From positions 1 to 50,537 of the IMG/VR virus record IMGVR_UViG_3300017971_000360: 50,537 nucleotides of DNA, one strand, 5' to 3'. Shown in pieces: positions 7,160 to 15,061 of this stretch. A program made the translations under genes and the position numbers. Position 1 is the first letter of the stretch. Every line of letters starts with the position of its first letter. The notes under the pieces were generated by a model. It was not told where the DNA came from. It was given only the letters and a program-made list of their open reading frames with translations, and did no database searches. Source of the stretch: a virus.

Positions 7160-8936
7160 TGAATTCATACGAGATTTCAAGCTCATTGAGAACCCAGAGT
7201 CTTTGATTCAGCCACTTTCAATAACTGATGATTGGACATCACTCATATGCTATCATTTTGCAGAGCTGGATAAGGTTGTGAATGTTAAAGGGAAAGAAAA
7301 GATGGTCAAGGAGAATAAAAAGGTCCCGTTGATGATTGTGTGGGACGGAAAGAAAATCCACAAGTTCATATGTGAGGAAGGCAGGGAGATTGAATTAAAT
7401 GATGAGAAATATATAATTGATCGAGACATACATCAAAACCCAATGCTGCCATCTGAGAGTTTCATATCAAAACTCTGCAATAACGATATAAAAACCATGA
7501 AGATGATTGAGGAGTTCGACCCAAAAGAATATTTCCAAGCAGTTCTTGAATACATGAGATATTATTTTCATTGGAGGTCTCCGATGTTGCCCAGGATTTT
7601 AGCTCTTTATGCCATCAACTGTACGCTTTTTGATGCCTTCGATAGTGTTCCATATCTATACATCAGGAGTCCAGAGATGGGGTGTGGCAAGTCCCATCTT
7701 GGCCAATCGATTTCACAGATGACGAACGGGTTGGTAACAACCGGGTCTCGAGCAAATCATGTTTTTAGATTGGTTCATGGTGAGAAAACATTGATCGTCT
7801 TCGAGGAGGTCAAGAAGAAGTTCACAGGTAAGATGAGTGAGGATGCCGAGGACTTGCTTTCTCTCATTAATGCAGGCTTTCAGAGGGATGGTAGCAAGGT
7901 CACTCGTTCAATTGAAAAAACCGGGGGGCGTAAAGGAGACTTTGAAATCAGGTTATATGATTCATACAGTCCAAAGATTATTATCTCAACCCATCTGACA
8001 ATACCAGATGATACACAGTCTCGTTGCATCCCAATAATGATGCAGAAAGCACCAACAAAAGGCACAGATTATGGGGAGAGATGGAATCAAAGAAAGAAAA
8101 GAATTGCCAAGCTGAAAAAGATAAGAGAGATGGGATATTTATTCAGACTGAAATATGGTTCAGAGATTAAAAAGTTATCAGAGAATGATAACTGGAGAGA
8201 TGAGCTCGACATCAAGAAAATCCTGAAGAATGTGAAAAACAGAGAGCTCGAAGTTTTCAGGCCCCTTGCCATGTTGTGTTTCAAATTCATGCCAGATTGG
8301 GACGAGGAGATTGCAAAGTTCATCAACAAGAACATGGAGATGAGGCAGCACATCCGGGCTGGACTGACTTCTGCAGTTCTCTCTGCCCTCAAGGAGATAT
8401 ATCAACTCTGCGAGTCATATGGTGGAGAATATGTCATCGTCGACAGAGCAAAGGACGGGACAGAGAAGGAACTTAAATCAGTTTTAAAGGAGACACAGTA
8501 TGGAAACACACTCTATGTTCCAATCAAGGCAATAGCCAAGACAATAGAGGACACCACAGACATGATTAATCTAGGTAAGAATCCAAACAGCAGGATAGGT
8601 ATGAAACTCAATGATCTTGGTTTCTTGGAGTCTCGTAGGGAGGATTATGGTATGGTCAGGATAATAAGAGGCATCGACCTATCAGACCAATGCGAGGCGT
8701 ATCTGGGAACTCCCATAGGCACCTACGATGACGACTATGAACTGTCACATTCTGAAAAAATAAACCTTGTCAGAGAAAGCCTCATGCAGAAGGTGGACGG
8801 CCTTACATGGAGTCAGCTTTTAACAGAGGTCGATGAACAGATACCAGAGGATGAATTGAAAAACTCCCTCATTCCTAAACTGAAAGAAGATGGCAGGGTC
8901 ATAATATTTGGAAAGCGATATCAATGGATCGAGTGA
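7152..8936 (+). CDS. P-loop replication ATPase/helicase-like protein with winged-helix tail
   Basis: 594 residues. GTG 7152 is chosen because GGTGAT (7142-7147) is four bases upstream. Walker A SPEMGCGKS at 173-181 and Walker B TLIVFEE at 213-219 lie in a AAA+-like core. This resembles the DUF3631/primase-helicase ATPases of viruses and plasmids (pattern recognition, not a search). The last 60 residues (about 535-594) read as a winged helix, as in MCM-type helicases. It is the best candidate for the replicative helicase or initiator. No primase catalytic residues are apparent. An AbrB regulator and RecT follow shortly. Confidence 0.8.
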   Translation: MANEFIRDFKLIENPESLIQPLSITDDWTSLICYHFAELDKVVNVKGKEKMVKENKKVPLMIVWDGKKIHKFICEEGREIELNDEKYIIDRDIHQNPMLPSESFISKLCNNDIKTMKMIEEFDPKEYFQAVLEYMRYYFHWRSPMLPRILALYAINCTLFDAFDSVPYLYIRSPEMGCGKSHLGQSISQMTNGLVTTGSRANHVFRLVHGEKTLIVFEEVKKKFTGKMSEDAEDLLSLINAGFQRDGSKVTRSIEKTGGRKGDFEIRLYDSYSPKIIISTHLTIPDDTQSRCIPIMMQKAPTKGTDYGERWNQRKKRIAKLKKIREMGYLFRLKYGSEIKKLSENDNWRDELDIKKILKNVKNRELEVFRPLAMLCFKFMPDWDEEIAKFINKNMEMRQHIRAGLTSAVLSALKEIYQLCESYGGEYVIVDRAKDGTEKELKSVLKETQYGNTLYVPIKAIAKTIEDTTDMINLGKNPNSRIGMKLNDLGFLESRREDYGMVRIIRGIDLSDQCEAYLGTPIGTYDDDYELSHSEKINLVRESLMQKVDGLTWSQLLTEVDEQIPEDELKNSLIPKLKEDGRVIIFGKRYQWIE

Positions 8937-9439
8937 TTATAGAACCACTTGGTTGGTCAGGAGATGAGCAAGCGTTCCGGGTTTCAACAAGAGGACAGCT
9001 CGATGCTGTCGTTTACAATCATAGAAAGTTGATAACGACCAACTGTTCTTTTTGTGGGGCCAATAACTGTAAACATGAAATGTATATTGAAGAATATATA
9101 GATTATGTTGAAGATAACCCGAATTATATGGCACTTATTCATTGGGCATGGCATTTTGATGATGGGAACTATCCTTATAATTTCCGAGTTAGATATTATG
9201 CGGTATGGGACTGGATATCAAATGGACTGATGAGAAAAAGACATCGTACAGATGAGGAAACATCCGAGATGTTGAGGTCAATCAATTATCAACTAAATAA
9301 TATGGACATGTTGCCACTATCGCTTCTAACATTATGGAGATTGCCGAGGGAATTAGAAAACATGGAGATAACGGTCAGATGGGACCTTGCAACAGTCTAC
9401 GCAACAGAGAATGGGTTGATGAACTTTGAGTGGGAATAA
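8924..9439 (+). CDS. Hypothetical protein with Cys cluster, 171 aa
   Basis: Starts at ATG 8924 inside the end of the ATPase gene; GTG 8933 is a possible alternative. Contains CSFC...NCKH (about 41-50), a SWIM-like or other zinc-binding pattern, then a W- and Y-rich globular region. The pattern C-x-C-x(n)-C-x-H hints at a SWIM zinc finger, but this is weak. Function unknown. Confidence 0.7.
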   Translation: MDRVIIEPLGWSGDEQAFRVSTRGQLDAVVYNHRKLITTNCSFCGANNCKHEMYIEEYIDYVEDNPNYMALIHWAWHFDDGNYPYNFRVRYYAVWDWISNGLMRKRHRTDEETSEMLRSINYQLNNMDMLPLSLLTLWRLPRELENMEITVRWDLATVYATENGLMNFEWE

Positions 9440-9533
9440 TAAATGTTCTGGTTGTGAATTCGATTTCAACGATTGTGTATCAGAGGGAAGATACAAAGAA
9501 GACCACTCTTGTAGGATACCAATAGAGAAGTAA
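9426..9533 (+). CDS. Cys-rich microprotein (35 aa, TTG start)
   Basis: A short frame from TTG 9426, preceded by GGTTGATGAAC, which is close to the genome's GGTGATAAC signal. The product has CSGC plus two more cysteines and ends just before promoter cassette C. A frame this cysteine-rich fits the many zinc microproteins here, but size and start leave it uncertain. Confidence 0.4.
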   Translation: MSGNNKCSGCEFDFNDCVSEGRYKEDHSCRIPIEK

Positions 9534-9594
9534 CCGTGCTAAACCATGACACGCAACCTTTAAATACCTATACAATATATAGGTGAAATGGTGA
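9534..9594 (+). promoter_or_regulatory. Promoter cassette with palindromic operator (site C)
   Basis: CCGTGCTAAACC (9534-9545), CACG (9550-9553), TTTAAATA box (9559-9566), CCTATACAATATATAGG (9567-9583), then GGTGAT and ATG 9599. Element order and spacing match site B exactly. The gene directly behind it encodes a DNA-binding protein, as expected for autoregulation. Confidence 0.8.
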
Positions 9595-9598
9595 TAAT

Positions 9599-9778
9599 AT
9601 GACCAAAGGTATTCCAAGAGGTATGATTCCATTAGGAAGCAAGAGGCTGTTCAAATCAGGTAATGCGATTGCACTCATTATCCCTAGACATGTTGTTAAT
9701 AACAACAAGGCAGAGAAGGGAAGTGAGGTAGAGATGTTCACAAATCCAGATGGCGATCTCTTAGTCAGGTTCAAGTGA
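9599..9778 (+). CDS. AbrB/SpoVT-type DNA-binding regulator (59 aa)
   Basis: 59 residues beginning at ATG 9599 behind GGTGATAAT. The core KRLFKSGNAIALIIPRHVV...KGSEVEMF...GDLLVRF is the swapped-hairpin AbrB pattern: basic strand, SGN turn, IPR, then a second strand pair. Such proteins dimerise and bind palindromic DNA or act as antitoxins; no toxin gene adjoins. It lies directly behind operator C and a near-identical palindrome controls two more operons, so it is the leading candidate for binding these sites. It is followed four bases on by recT. Confidence 0.85.
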   Translation: MTKGIPRGMIPLGSKRLFKSGNAIALIIPRHVVNNNKAEKGSEVEMFTNPDGDLLVRFK

Positions 9779-9782
9779 TACA

Positions 9783-10943
9783 ATGTCTGATAAGAATCAC
9801 TGTAATGGTTGTGGAAAGCCATTCGTTGGTAAGCAGAAGGAGTACGAGCACGACGGGGAAGTCTATCACAAGGGTTGCATTCCAACAGAGGAGAAAACGG
9901 AAATCGTATCACAGGCAGAGGTCGTACATCAGCTGGACCCAAATCAAAATATTTTCTATACAAAGGATCAAATAGATTTGATTCAGAATACAGTGGCAAA
10001 AGGTTCTTCTGTCGATGAACTCAAGATGTTCTTGCACTACTGTAAGATGGCAGGCGTAGACCCACTCCGTAAGCAGGCCCATTTCATAAAGAGAAATGAT
10101 GGGACCGTTACGATGATGATAGGCATCGACGGTTTCCAGGCAAGGGCAACTCAGGACCCAAGGTATCTTGGAATACAGGCCCATGCAGTAAGACAGAATG
10201 ATGAGTTCGAATTCGACACAATCACTGGTGAGGTCAAGCACAAGATCAAGGGGGCAGACAGAGGCAAGCTCGTAGGTGCCTACGCAGTCATTCAGAGAAA
10301 GGGAATGCCGAATGCTTGTGAGTGGGTCGATTTCCACGAGTACGATACGGGCCGGTCCATATGGAAGACCAAGCCAGAGGTTATGATAACCAAGGTTGCC
10401 CGAGCAACACTTCTCCGGAGAGAATACCCAGACAATTTCAGTGGGGTCTATGTACCAGAGGAGTTCGGCATGGAGATAACCGATCATGGTGAGATGAAGG
10501 AGGACCAACCATCATTACCACCAGCTGATGAACAGCAGCCGACACCACAAGAACAAGAGGCCGACGTCGTTGAGGTCAAAGATGCAGAGGTCATTGAGGA
10601 AGACAAACTGACACTCAAGGAGTCGACCATTGAACGGGTTGAAGCCATGCCCCCAAGAGAAGCACTTGCATTAATCTACGAAGATGCTTTCAACTCAGGG
10701 CAACTAAAGGAATACAAGAAGCTTTGGACAGAGGTATTCCCAGACTTCTCACCAGAAAAGTGGCCAGCCCACCGGATTCCAGAACCAACAGTGATCAAGT
10801 TCATAAAAGAGGCCACTGATGTCAAACTTAGCAGGGCAGAACAAGACTGGAGTTGCAAGAAATGTGATGCCAATATCACCGAGCCAGAGAGAGACGAGCA
10901 AGACAAGATGTGTAGAGACTGCTACATGAAGGAGGAAGATTAA
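9783..10943 (+). CDS. recT: RecT/Bet-family single-strand annealing protein with two zinc modules
   Basis: 386 residues. The core (about 45-235) shows RecT/Bet features: DPLRKQAHFIKR, MIGIDGFQARA, and a motif ending with KPEVMITKVARATLLRREYP. This protein anneals single strands during recombination. Unusually it is flanked by zinc modules: C7/C10 with H29/C32 at the N-terminus, and C358/C361 with C377/C380 at the C-terminus, the latter joined by a long acidic linker. A RecB-like nuclease lies downstream at 16277, a typical partner type. Confidence 0.88.
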   Translation: MSDKNHCNGCGKPFVGKQKEYEHDGEVYHKGCIPTEEKTEIVSQAEVVHQLDPNQNIFYTKDQIDLIQNTVAKGSSVDELKMFLHYCKMAGVDPLRKQAHFIKRNDGTVTMMIGIDGFQARATQDPRYLGIQAHAVRQNDEFEFDTITGEVKHKIKGADRGKLVGAYAVIQRKGMPNACEWVDFHEYDTGRSIWKTKPEVMITKVARATLLRREYPDNFSGVYVPEEFGMEITDHGEMKEDQPSLPPADEQQPTPQEQEADVVEVKDAEVIEEDKLTLKESTIERVEAMPPREALALIYEDAFNSGQLKEYKKLWTEVFPDFSPEKWPAHRIPEPTVIKFIKEATDVKLSRAEQDWSCKKCDANITEPERDEQDKMCRDCYMKEED

Positions 10944-10950
10944 TCATAAA

Positions 10951-11014
10951 GGGGCTGGCCGGTTAAAGTGTTTATCCTTCCACTTCTCTCGGCTCTTTCT
11001 ATTCGGCCCGCCCC
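10951..11014 (+). promoter_or_regulatory. Long-range GC-rich stem between recT and the next gene
   Basis: GGGGCTGGCCG (10951-10961) is complementary at 10 of 11 positions to CGGCCCGCCCC (11004-11014). They enclose a 42-base pyrimidine-rich loop with TTTATCC. It ends eight bases before GGTGATAACC of the next gene. It may be an attenuator, a terminator or a leader that controls translation; the 89-base gap holds no gene. Confidence 0.5.
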
Positions 11015-11032
11015 ACCAACCTGGTGATAACC

Positions 11033-11272
11033 ATGACAGACGAGATTCGTTCAAAGAGGAAATATGTTCGGTGTCCAGACTTCACAGAGATAAGCCTGTT
11101 GCTACATAAGAACTGCAAGAAATGTGGTGGAACTGGCAGGGTCATCAAGAGGGAGTTCAGGAACAAATGTCATAAGTGTGGCAGACCGACCATTAACAAA
11201 TGTCCTGACTGTGGGGAAGACCTTTGTAATTGTTGCATCCAAGACAAAACTTGCGACTGCTTGGAGGAATAA
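11033..11272 (+). CDS. Multi-zinc-finger protein (79 aa)
   Basis: ATG 11033 behind GGTGATAACC. Cysteine pairs are CKKCGGTGRV (a DnaJ-like zinc motif), CHKCG, CPDCG and CNCC...CDC, enough for two or three zinc sites in 79 residues. Basic between the clusters. Probably nucleic-acid binding or a chaperone-like adaptor. Confidence 0.75.
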   Translation: MTDEIRSKRKYVRCPDFTEISLLLHKNCKKCGGTGRVIKREFRNKCHKCGRPTINKCPDCGEDLCNCCIQDKTCDCLEE

Positions 11273-11273
11273 T

Positions 11274-11411
11274 ATGGAAGACCTGCTGAATTATATCATG
11301 CGAGAATCTGTGCTCGAGGTCATGGCAGATCACGCAGATAGGAACCCTCGCCAATTAGCGAAGCGGTTGGCGGGGTTCTATCTTGAAGTCAGTTTGAAGG
11401 AGAGGATTTGA
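11274..11411 (+). CDS. Small hypothetical protein (45 aa)
   Basis: ATG 11274 with GGAGGAATAAT upstream. A 45-residue helical protein of mixed charge. Its TGA overlaps the ATG of the next gene. No family recognised. Confidence 0.65.
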   Translation: MEDLLNYIMRESVLEVMADHADRNPRQLAKRLAGFYLEVSLKERI

Positions 11412-11965
11412 TGGGTTCTCCACACGGAAAGAAAAAGTTAAGAAATGCTGGCGCTCGGAGAGGCCGATTCACCTGTGGCATTGGTCACAAACTTAACAAG
11501 ATAAACAAGAGATGCCACCCACATAAATGTGAGCACCTGCGATTAAATGGCGAACCGTATTACACGGGAGATTCAGACGGATGCTTGAACGAAGTCCCGT
11601 ACAAATCCCCCGCAATGCCTCGCACGGAGCGAGGCGGTGGAACTGACGAAGCGGAAGGCGGGGTTAAGAAGTGTCCGAAATGTCAATCTCCGATGAAAAA
11701 ACAGAGAGTCTTGTGGTGGTGTACGAACGATGACTGCCTTTACAGTACGGGTGACATTGAGGACGCTGTAGTTACTGGATTCGATTATAAATATCTGTCA
11801 AATGAGAAATGCGAGTTCGAAGTCAGACAACCACAACCGAATGATGATGGGTCTTGTGGTGAAGATGCAATTGCACTTTGTTGGTGGGATGATGAGCAGA
11901 AAGACAGTATGAAAGTCTGCTCTGTGCATCTCAACCAGATAATGATGGTGGAGAGTGGTGACTGA
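11411..11965 (+). CDS. Zinc-finger protein (184 aa)
   Basis: Starts at ATG 11411, overlapping the previous stop; TTG 11408 is an alternative. A basic N-terminus (GKKKLRNAGARRGRF) leads to CxxxxxCxxxxC-type cysteines. A zinc ribbon follows (CPKC...CTNDDC, about 88-107), then an acidic C-terminal domain. The middle (about 11610-11660) is locally GC-rich with repeated CG runs. Unknown role. Confidence 0.7.
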   Translation: MGSPHGKKKLRNAGARRGRFTCGIGHKLNKINKRCHPHKCEHLRLNGEPYYTGDSDGCLNEVPYKSPAMPRTERGGGTDEAEGGVKKCPKCQSPMKKQRVLWWCTNDDCLYSTGDIEDAVVTGFDYKYLSNEKCEFEVRQPQPNDDGSCGEDAIALCWWDDEQKDSMKVCSVHLNQIMMVESGD

Positions 11966-12051
11966 TGATCTTTTTCCCATTCAAAGGAAAGTACATGGTA
12001 TACATCGGATGGAGAGGCATCAGGATATGGCGTGGAAGGAGGATAAAATAG
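11965..12051 (+). CDS. Basic microprotein (28 aa)
   Basis: ATG 11965 is preceded by GGTGA (11957-11961) and overlaps the previous stop; TAG ends at 12051 just before the next ATG. The 28 residues are strongly basic and aromatic (RGIRIWRGRRIK). The tight coupling on both sides supports it, but a gene this short is uncertain. Confidence 0.45.
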   Translation: MIFFPFKGKYMVYIGWRGIRIWRGRRIK

Positions 12052-12498
12052 ATGATGAACCTCTCGATGGCCCTGGTAACAGCCTCTTTCGTGAATGAAC
12101 AGAAGGGAGTCACCCGGCGTTCTTGGACAGACAGCCACGCAAGGAAGTTCAAGAAAGGAAATCAGATTAAGGTCTACAACAAATCTCCAAGGAATCATGG
12201 CGAGGTTGTTGGCTATGCCGAGATACTTGAGTGGCCATACAGAGAGAGAACCGGTGTTCGTAAAGTTGATGAGCTGTATGTCGACGAGGGTTTCAAGTTC
12301 CTTGACGATCAATATAACCCGATAGGTAGACCACTCTATGACCTTACAAAAAAATGGATAAAAGACAATCTTGAATATTGGGTCCTTGAGATTGAACCGA
12401 CTGAGATATTGCCAGGAATGGTGGAGAAATACTCCACTGAAGATGAGATTTCTAGGTGCGTTCACGCACTGATAAAACAATTTGGGGCGACAGCATGA
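12052..12498 (+). CDS. ASCH/PUA-like protein
   Basis: 148 residues from ATG 12052 with GGAGG upstream. The N-terminal KGVTRRSW...KKGNQIKVYNKSP...VVGYAEI matches the ASCH pattern: the TRR(S)W signature, then a G-D/N strand pair and a GxAEI strand. ASCH domains belong to the PUA superfamily and bind RNA or modified nucleotides. Its exact target is unknown. ATG of the next gene overlaps its TGA. Confidence 0.65.
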   Translation: MMNLSMALVTASFVNEQKGVTRRSWTDSHARKFKKGNQIKVYNKSPRNHGEVVGYAEILEWPYRERTGVRKVDELYVDEGFKFLDDQYNPIGRPLYDLTKKWIKDNLEYWVLEIEPTEILPGMVEKYSTEDEISRCVHALIKQFGATA

Positions 12499-12917
12499 AA
12501 AAGGAAAGGCACATCATAAACAAGGGACATTGGGATGGCAAGCAGCCATTTACCGAGTTCATTTCAGAGTTTGTTACCGAACTGTGTGAGCAGGACATCC
12601 TACTCATTGATGACGACATGGAAATAATCGTATCATTCACCGATTATAAAAGGATGGTCGAGATGAGCATGGGCATAACCAACATTGTTCCAAATATCAA
12701 CTCAAAGCAGGGAAAGGTAGAATATGATGAGGCACTCCCGAAGGGTGGAAATACAATGCTGTTCAACTTCAAGGTCAGATATTACAAGTTCTTATCACCG
12801 GGGACCGTTCTGATAGTCAACACAAAGTTCATAGACATCATGGACGACATGATCAAGCAGATGGCATATTATATAGAAAATGGGAAGATGATTCCCTCAT
12901 TCGAGGCGAGGTTATGA
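12495..12917 (+). CDS. Hypothetical protein, 140 aa
   Basis: Start ATG 12495 overlaps the preceding TGA. The protein is mixed alpha/beta with an acidic stretch (IDDDME) and no cysteine cluster or membrane segment. It ends overlapping the ERCC4 nuclease start (ATGA), so the two are probably translated together. Function unknown. Confidence 0.7.
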   Translation: MKKERHIINKGHWDGKQPFTEFISEFVTELCEQDILLIDDDMEIIVSFTDYKRMVEMSMGITNIVPNINSKQGKVEYDEALPKGGNTMLFNFKVRYYKFLSPGTVLIVNTKFIDIMDDMIKQMAYYIENGKMIPSFEARL

Positions 12918-13573
12918 TACACGACATGATGCAAATATTGGTTGACAACCGAGAATCACATTCTGGATTGCCTGAAGCACTCAAGGTTCTCCGAGTACCA
13001 ATAGAAACAAGACAGCTGGAAACCGGAGATGTTGTAATAGCTTTCAAGATGTTCACGGTCGGCATTGAAATCAAGAGGAAATACGATTTCAGCACATCCT
13101 TGTTCGGTGAAAGACTTCACGATCAGATTTGCCGGCTATATGACAACTACGATTATCCAGTCCTAATATTAGAGGGCTTTGAGTGGCACCGAGCAGATGA
13201 AATCATGGAGAACTTGCGAAAGGCCATAGACACACTCAATCTGAGGATATCAACATATGTCCAGACAGACCAATTTGAGACAGTCCAACTCATCGGGGAG
13301 TTTGTCAGACTGCTTGAGAAAGGCAAGTTCAATACGGTCCGGAGGCCGGTCATCCTGGAGGAAGACATCGACCCAAGAGTTCCAATCCTCTGTGCTTTAC
13401 CACACATCAGCAAGGCGATGGCCTACATTCTGCTTGAAAAATATCAGACATTGAGCAATGCTCTTGAACACTTGGAAGAATGGTCAGAGGTCCCAAGGAT
13501 AACGGATGAGAGGGTCGACAAGATCAAGGCGGTCTTGAACAACAGATATGGGAGTGGTGATAATCGTGGGTAA
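12914..13573 (+). CDS. ERCC4-type (XPF/Hef-like) structure-specific nuclease
   Basis: 219 residues. DNRES at 11-15, GDVVIA (38-43) and EIKRKYDFSTSL at 52-63 follow the XPF nuclease order. The key E-x-K-x-x-x-D acidic/basic residues (E52, K54, D58) are kept, although the usual ERK is EIK. The C-terminal region (about 165-215) looks like a helix-hairpin-helix DNA-binding domain. Such enzymes cut branched DNA, so it probably resolves recombination or replication intermediates. Confidence 0.85.
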   Translation: MIHDMMQILVDNRESHSGLPEALKVLRVPIETRQLETGDVVIAFKMFTVGIEIKRKYDFSTSLFGERLHDQICRLYDNYDYPVLILEGFEWHRADEIMENLRKAIDTLNLRISTYVQTDQFETVQLIGEFVRLLEKGKFNTVRRPVILEEDIDPRVPILCALPHISKAMAYILLEKYQTLSNALEHLEEWSEVPRITDERVDKIKAVLNNRYGSGDNRG

Positions 13574-13817
13574 GAGGCTACCATACACTCCAAACAGACA
13601 GATAAAAAAGGCAATGGGCAGGCTTTTCCTGCGTTCAAGAGAAAGGGCGAGATGCCTGAAGGATGCAGGCTGTGCTAAATGTGGCAACCCGAAACCACAG
13701 GCACATCACATAAGGGGAATCAATTGGGCAAGGATAATTGAAGTCATCAGAGAAGAATTGCTGACGGATGATTTAGAACCACTCTGTAAAGATTGCCATG
13801 ATGAGGTTGGTGAATAG
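13566..13817 (+). CDS. Small HNH endonuclease-like protein (GTG start)
   Basis: 83 residues. GTG 13566 is chosen for GGTGATAATC directly upstream. CAKCG (about 36-40), AHHI (about 45-48) and LCKDCH (about 73-78) form the HNH/zinc pattern, with conserved H-H and the terminal CxxCH. In phages such proteins sit near terminases and stimulate packaging; here it sits in the recombination block. Could also be a repair nuclease. Confidence 0.75.
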   Translation: MGKRLPYTPNRQIKKAMGRLFLRSRERARCLKDAGCAKCGNPKPQAHHIRGINWARIIEVIREELLTDDLEPLCKDCHDEVGE

Positions 13818-13970
13818 ATGAAATTAAAATATTTTGAAGTTGGGACTGTCGACAGACAAGGTAATTGGATAGAAAAATTGAATGAAGAATTAGTTCATGC
13901 AGTCAGTGTTGAAACATACATTCGGGATGACAAGACATTGATAATATTTGCATTTTATGATGGTAGGTGA
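13818..13970 (+). CDS. Small hypothetical protein (50 aa)
   Basis: ATG 13818 directly follows the HNH gene, with GGTGAATAG upstream. A 50-residue, probably beta-rich protein without recognisable motif. It ends four bases before the J-domain gene. Confidence 0.65.
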   Translation: MKLKYFEVGTVDRQGNWIEKLNEELVHAVSVETYIRDDKTLIIFAFYDGR

Positions 13971-13974
13971 GTAG

Positions 13975-14553
13975 ATGGTCGATGCGTATCCTTTAAATTG
14001 GCCAACGGGATGGAAACGGACACAGTGGCCACAACCATCGAGATTTGGAAACCATTCTTTGGCTTATGCAATGGGATACCTTATGAATGAACTCAAGAGA
14101 TTGGGTGCATCTCATATCGTTGTAAACACAAATCTCACAGTCAGAAAGACAGATGGCCTTCCAAAATCCGGTCAGAGACAACCTGATGATCGTGGTGTTG
14201 CGGTCTATTTCAGACTTTATAATGAGAATCAGTGCATTCCATGTGACAAGTGGAACAGGATAGAATGCAACATCTGGGCAATAGCCAAGAGTGTCGAAGC
14301 ACTCAGGGGCCTTGAGAGATGGGGGGCCAAGGAGATGGTCAAGGCATCCTTCCAAGGTTTCAAGGCACTCCCAGAGACAGCTACACAACCAAAGGTTGAT
14401 TACTTCTCAGGCTGTGTAACAAAAGATGAGTGCAAATCAAGATTCAGGGACCTATCAAAGACACTCCACCCAGACCAAGGCGGTGATGGGGAACGGTTCG
14501 CTGAAATGCTTAGACAATACGACATCAAGAAGAACGCACCGGAGGGACAGTGA
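13975..14553 (+). CDS. J-domain protein with phage-type N-terminal domain
   Basis: 192 residues. The C-terminal 45 residues contain HPD (165-167) inside a J-domain helix pair (RFRDLSKTLHPDQGG), the signature that activates Hsp70. The N-terminal 140 residues match a conserved phage module (YPLNWP...WKRT, RKTDGLP, DRGVAVYF, IECNIWAIA...RGLERWG). It may recruit host DnaK to replication or assembly; if the host lacks DnaK another role is needed. The next ATG overlaps its stop. Confidence 0.82.
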   Translation: MVDAYPLNWPTGWKRTQWPQPSRFGNHSLAYAMGYLMNELKRLGASHIVVNTNLTVRKTDGLPKSGQRQPDDRGVAVYFRLYNENQCIPCDKWNRIECNIWAIAKSVEALRGLERWGAKEMVKASFQGFKALPETATQPKVDYFSGCVTKDECKSRFRDLSKTLHPDQGGDGERFAEMLRQYDIKKNAPEGQ

Positions 14554-14975
14554 TGGACACTTCGAAAGAATACATCAAGATGTGCCAGAAAGCGACTGAA
14601 ATTCAAAAACTTTGGATTGGGTTGAGAGAGGATAACGAGACTACAAATGGTTTCTGGTTTGTTCATAGACATGATGGAACTGATGAAATCTGCATCATCG
14701 GAGATGCTTTTGATCATACAAGAACGAATGGTTGCGATTGCTGTTCTGGCTATTATGTTGGAGATACAATTTGGCTTCCGAGGCAAGATCAGTTGCAACA
14801 TTTGATGAATCCAATCTCAAGCGATAACTCAACAAACATCCAAGTAAAGTCACATCTAATAAACAGGTTCATCTCAAGAAACAAATTCAAAAGTTTTGAA
14901 CGAGCTTGGCTTGCGTTTATAATGCAAGAGAAATTCAAGAAGGTCTGGAACGGCGAGGATTGGGTGAAAGCATGA
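14553..14975 (+). CDS. Hypothetical protein, 140 aa
   Basis: ATG 14553 overlaps the preceding TGA, with GGAGG at about 14541. Contains CDCC (about 63-66) and several W, F and Y. The layout of acidic helices around aromatic patches is typical of soluble phage proteins of unknown function. Confidence 0.65.
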   Translation: MDTSKEYIKMCQKATEIQKLWIGLREDNETTNGFWFVHRHDGTDEICIIGDAFDHTRTNGCDCCSGYYVGDTIWLPRQDQLQHLMNPISSDNSTNIQVKSHLINRFISRNKFKSFERAWLAFIMQEKFKKVWNGEDWVKA

Positions 14976-15061
14976 AAGAAAGAACGATAGTGATATTGGA
15001 GGCAACTTACATGATTGGGCTGTCTGCAATACTCTTTGGATTGATGTGGTGGTTCTCTTGA
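14972..15061 (+). CDS. Small membrane protein (29 aa)
   Basis: ATG 14972 overlaps the end of the preceding gene. The product is a basic N-terminus followed by one hydrophobic helix (about 7-28) ending in WWFS. Its end overlaps the TTG start of the DUF5131 gene. Likely a membrane microprotein of unknown function. Confidence 0.5.
   Translation: MKERTIVILEATYMIGLSAILFGLMWWFS

Noticed and set aside
9909-10508. A 199-codon open frame on the minus strand
   Set aside because: Antisense to recT, which has clear family motifs. No start signal and hydrophobic shadow composition.
11785-12480. A 231-codon open frame on the minus strand
   Set aside because: Antisense to the zinc-finger and ASCH-like genes, which have overlaps and binding sites. 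Shadow frame.
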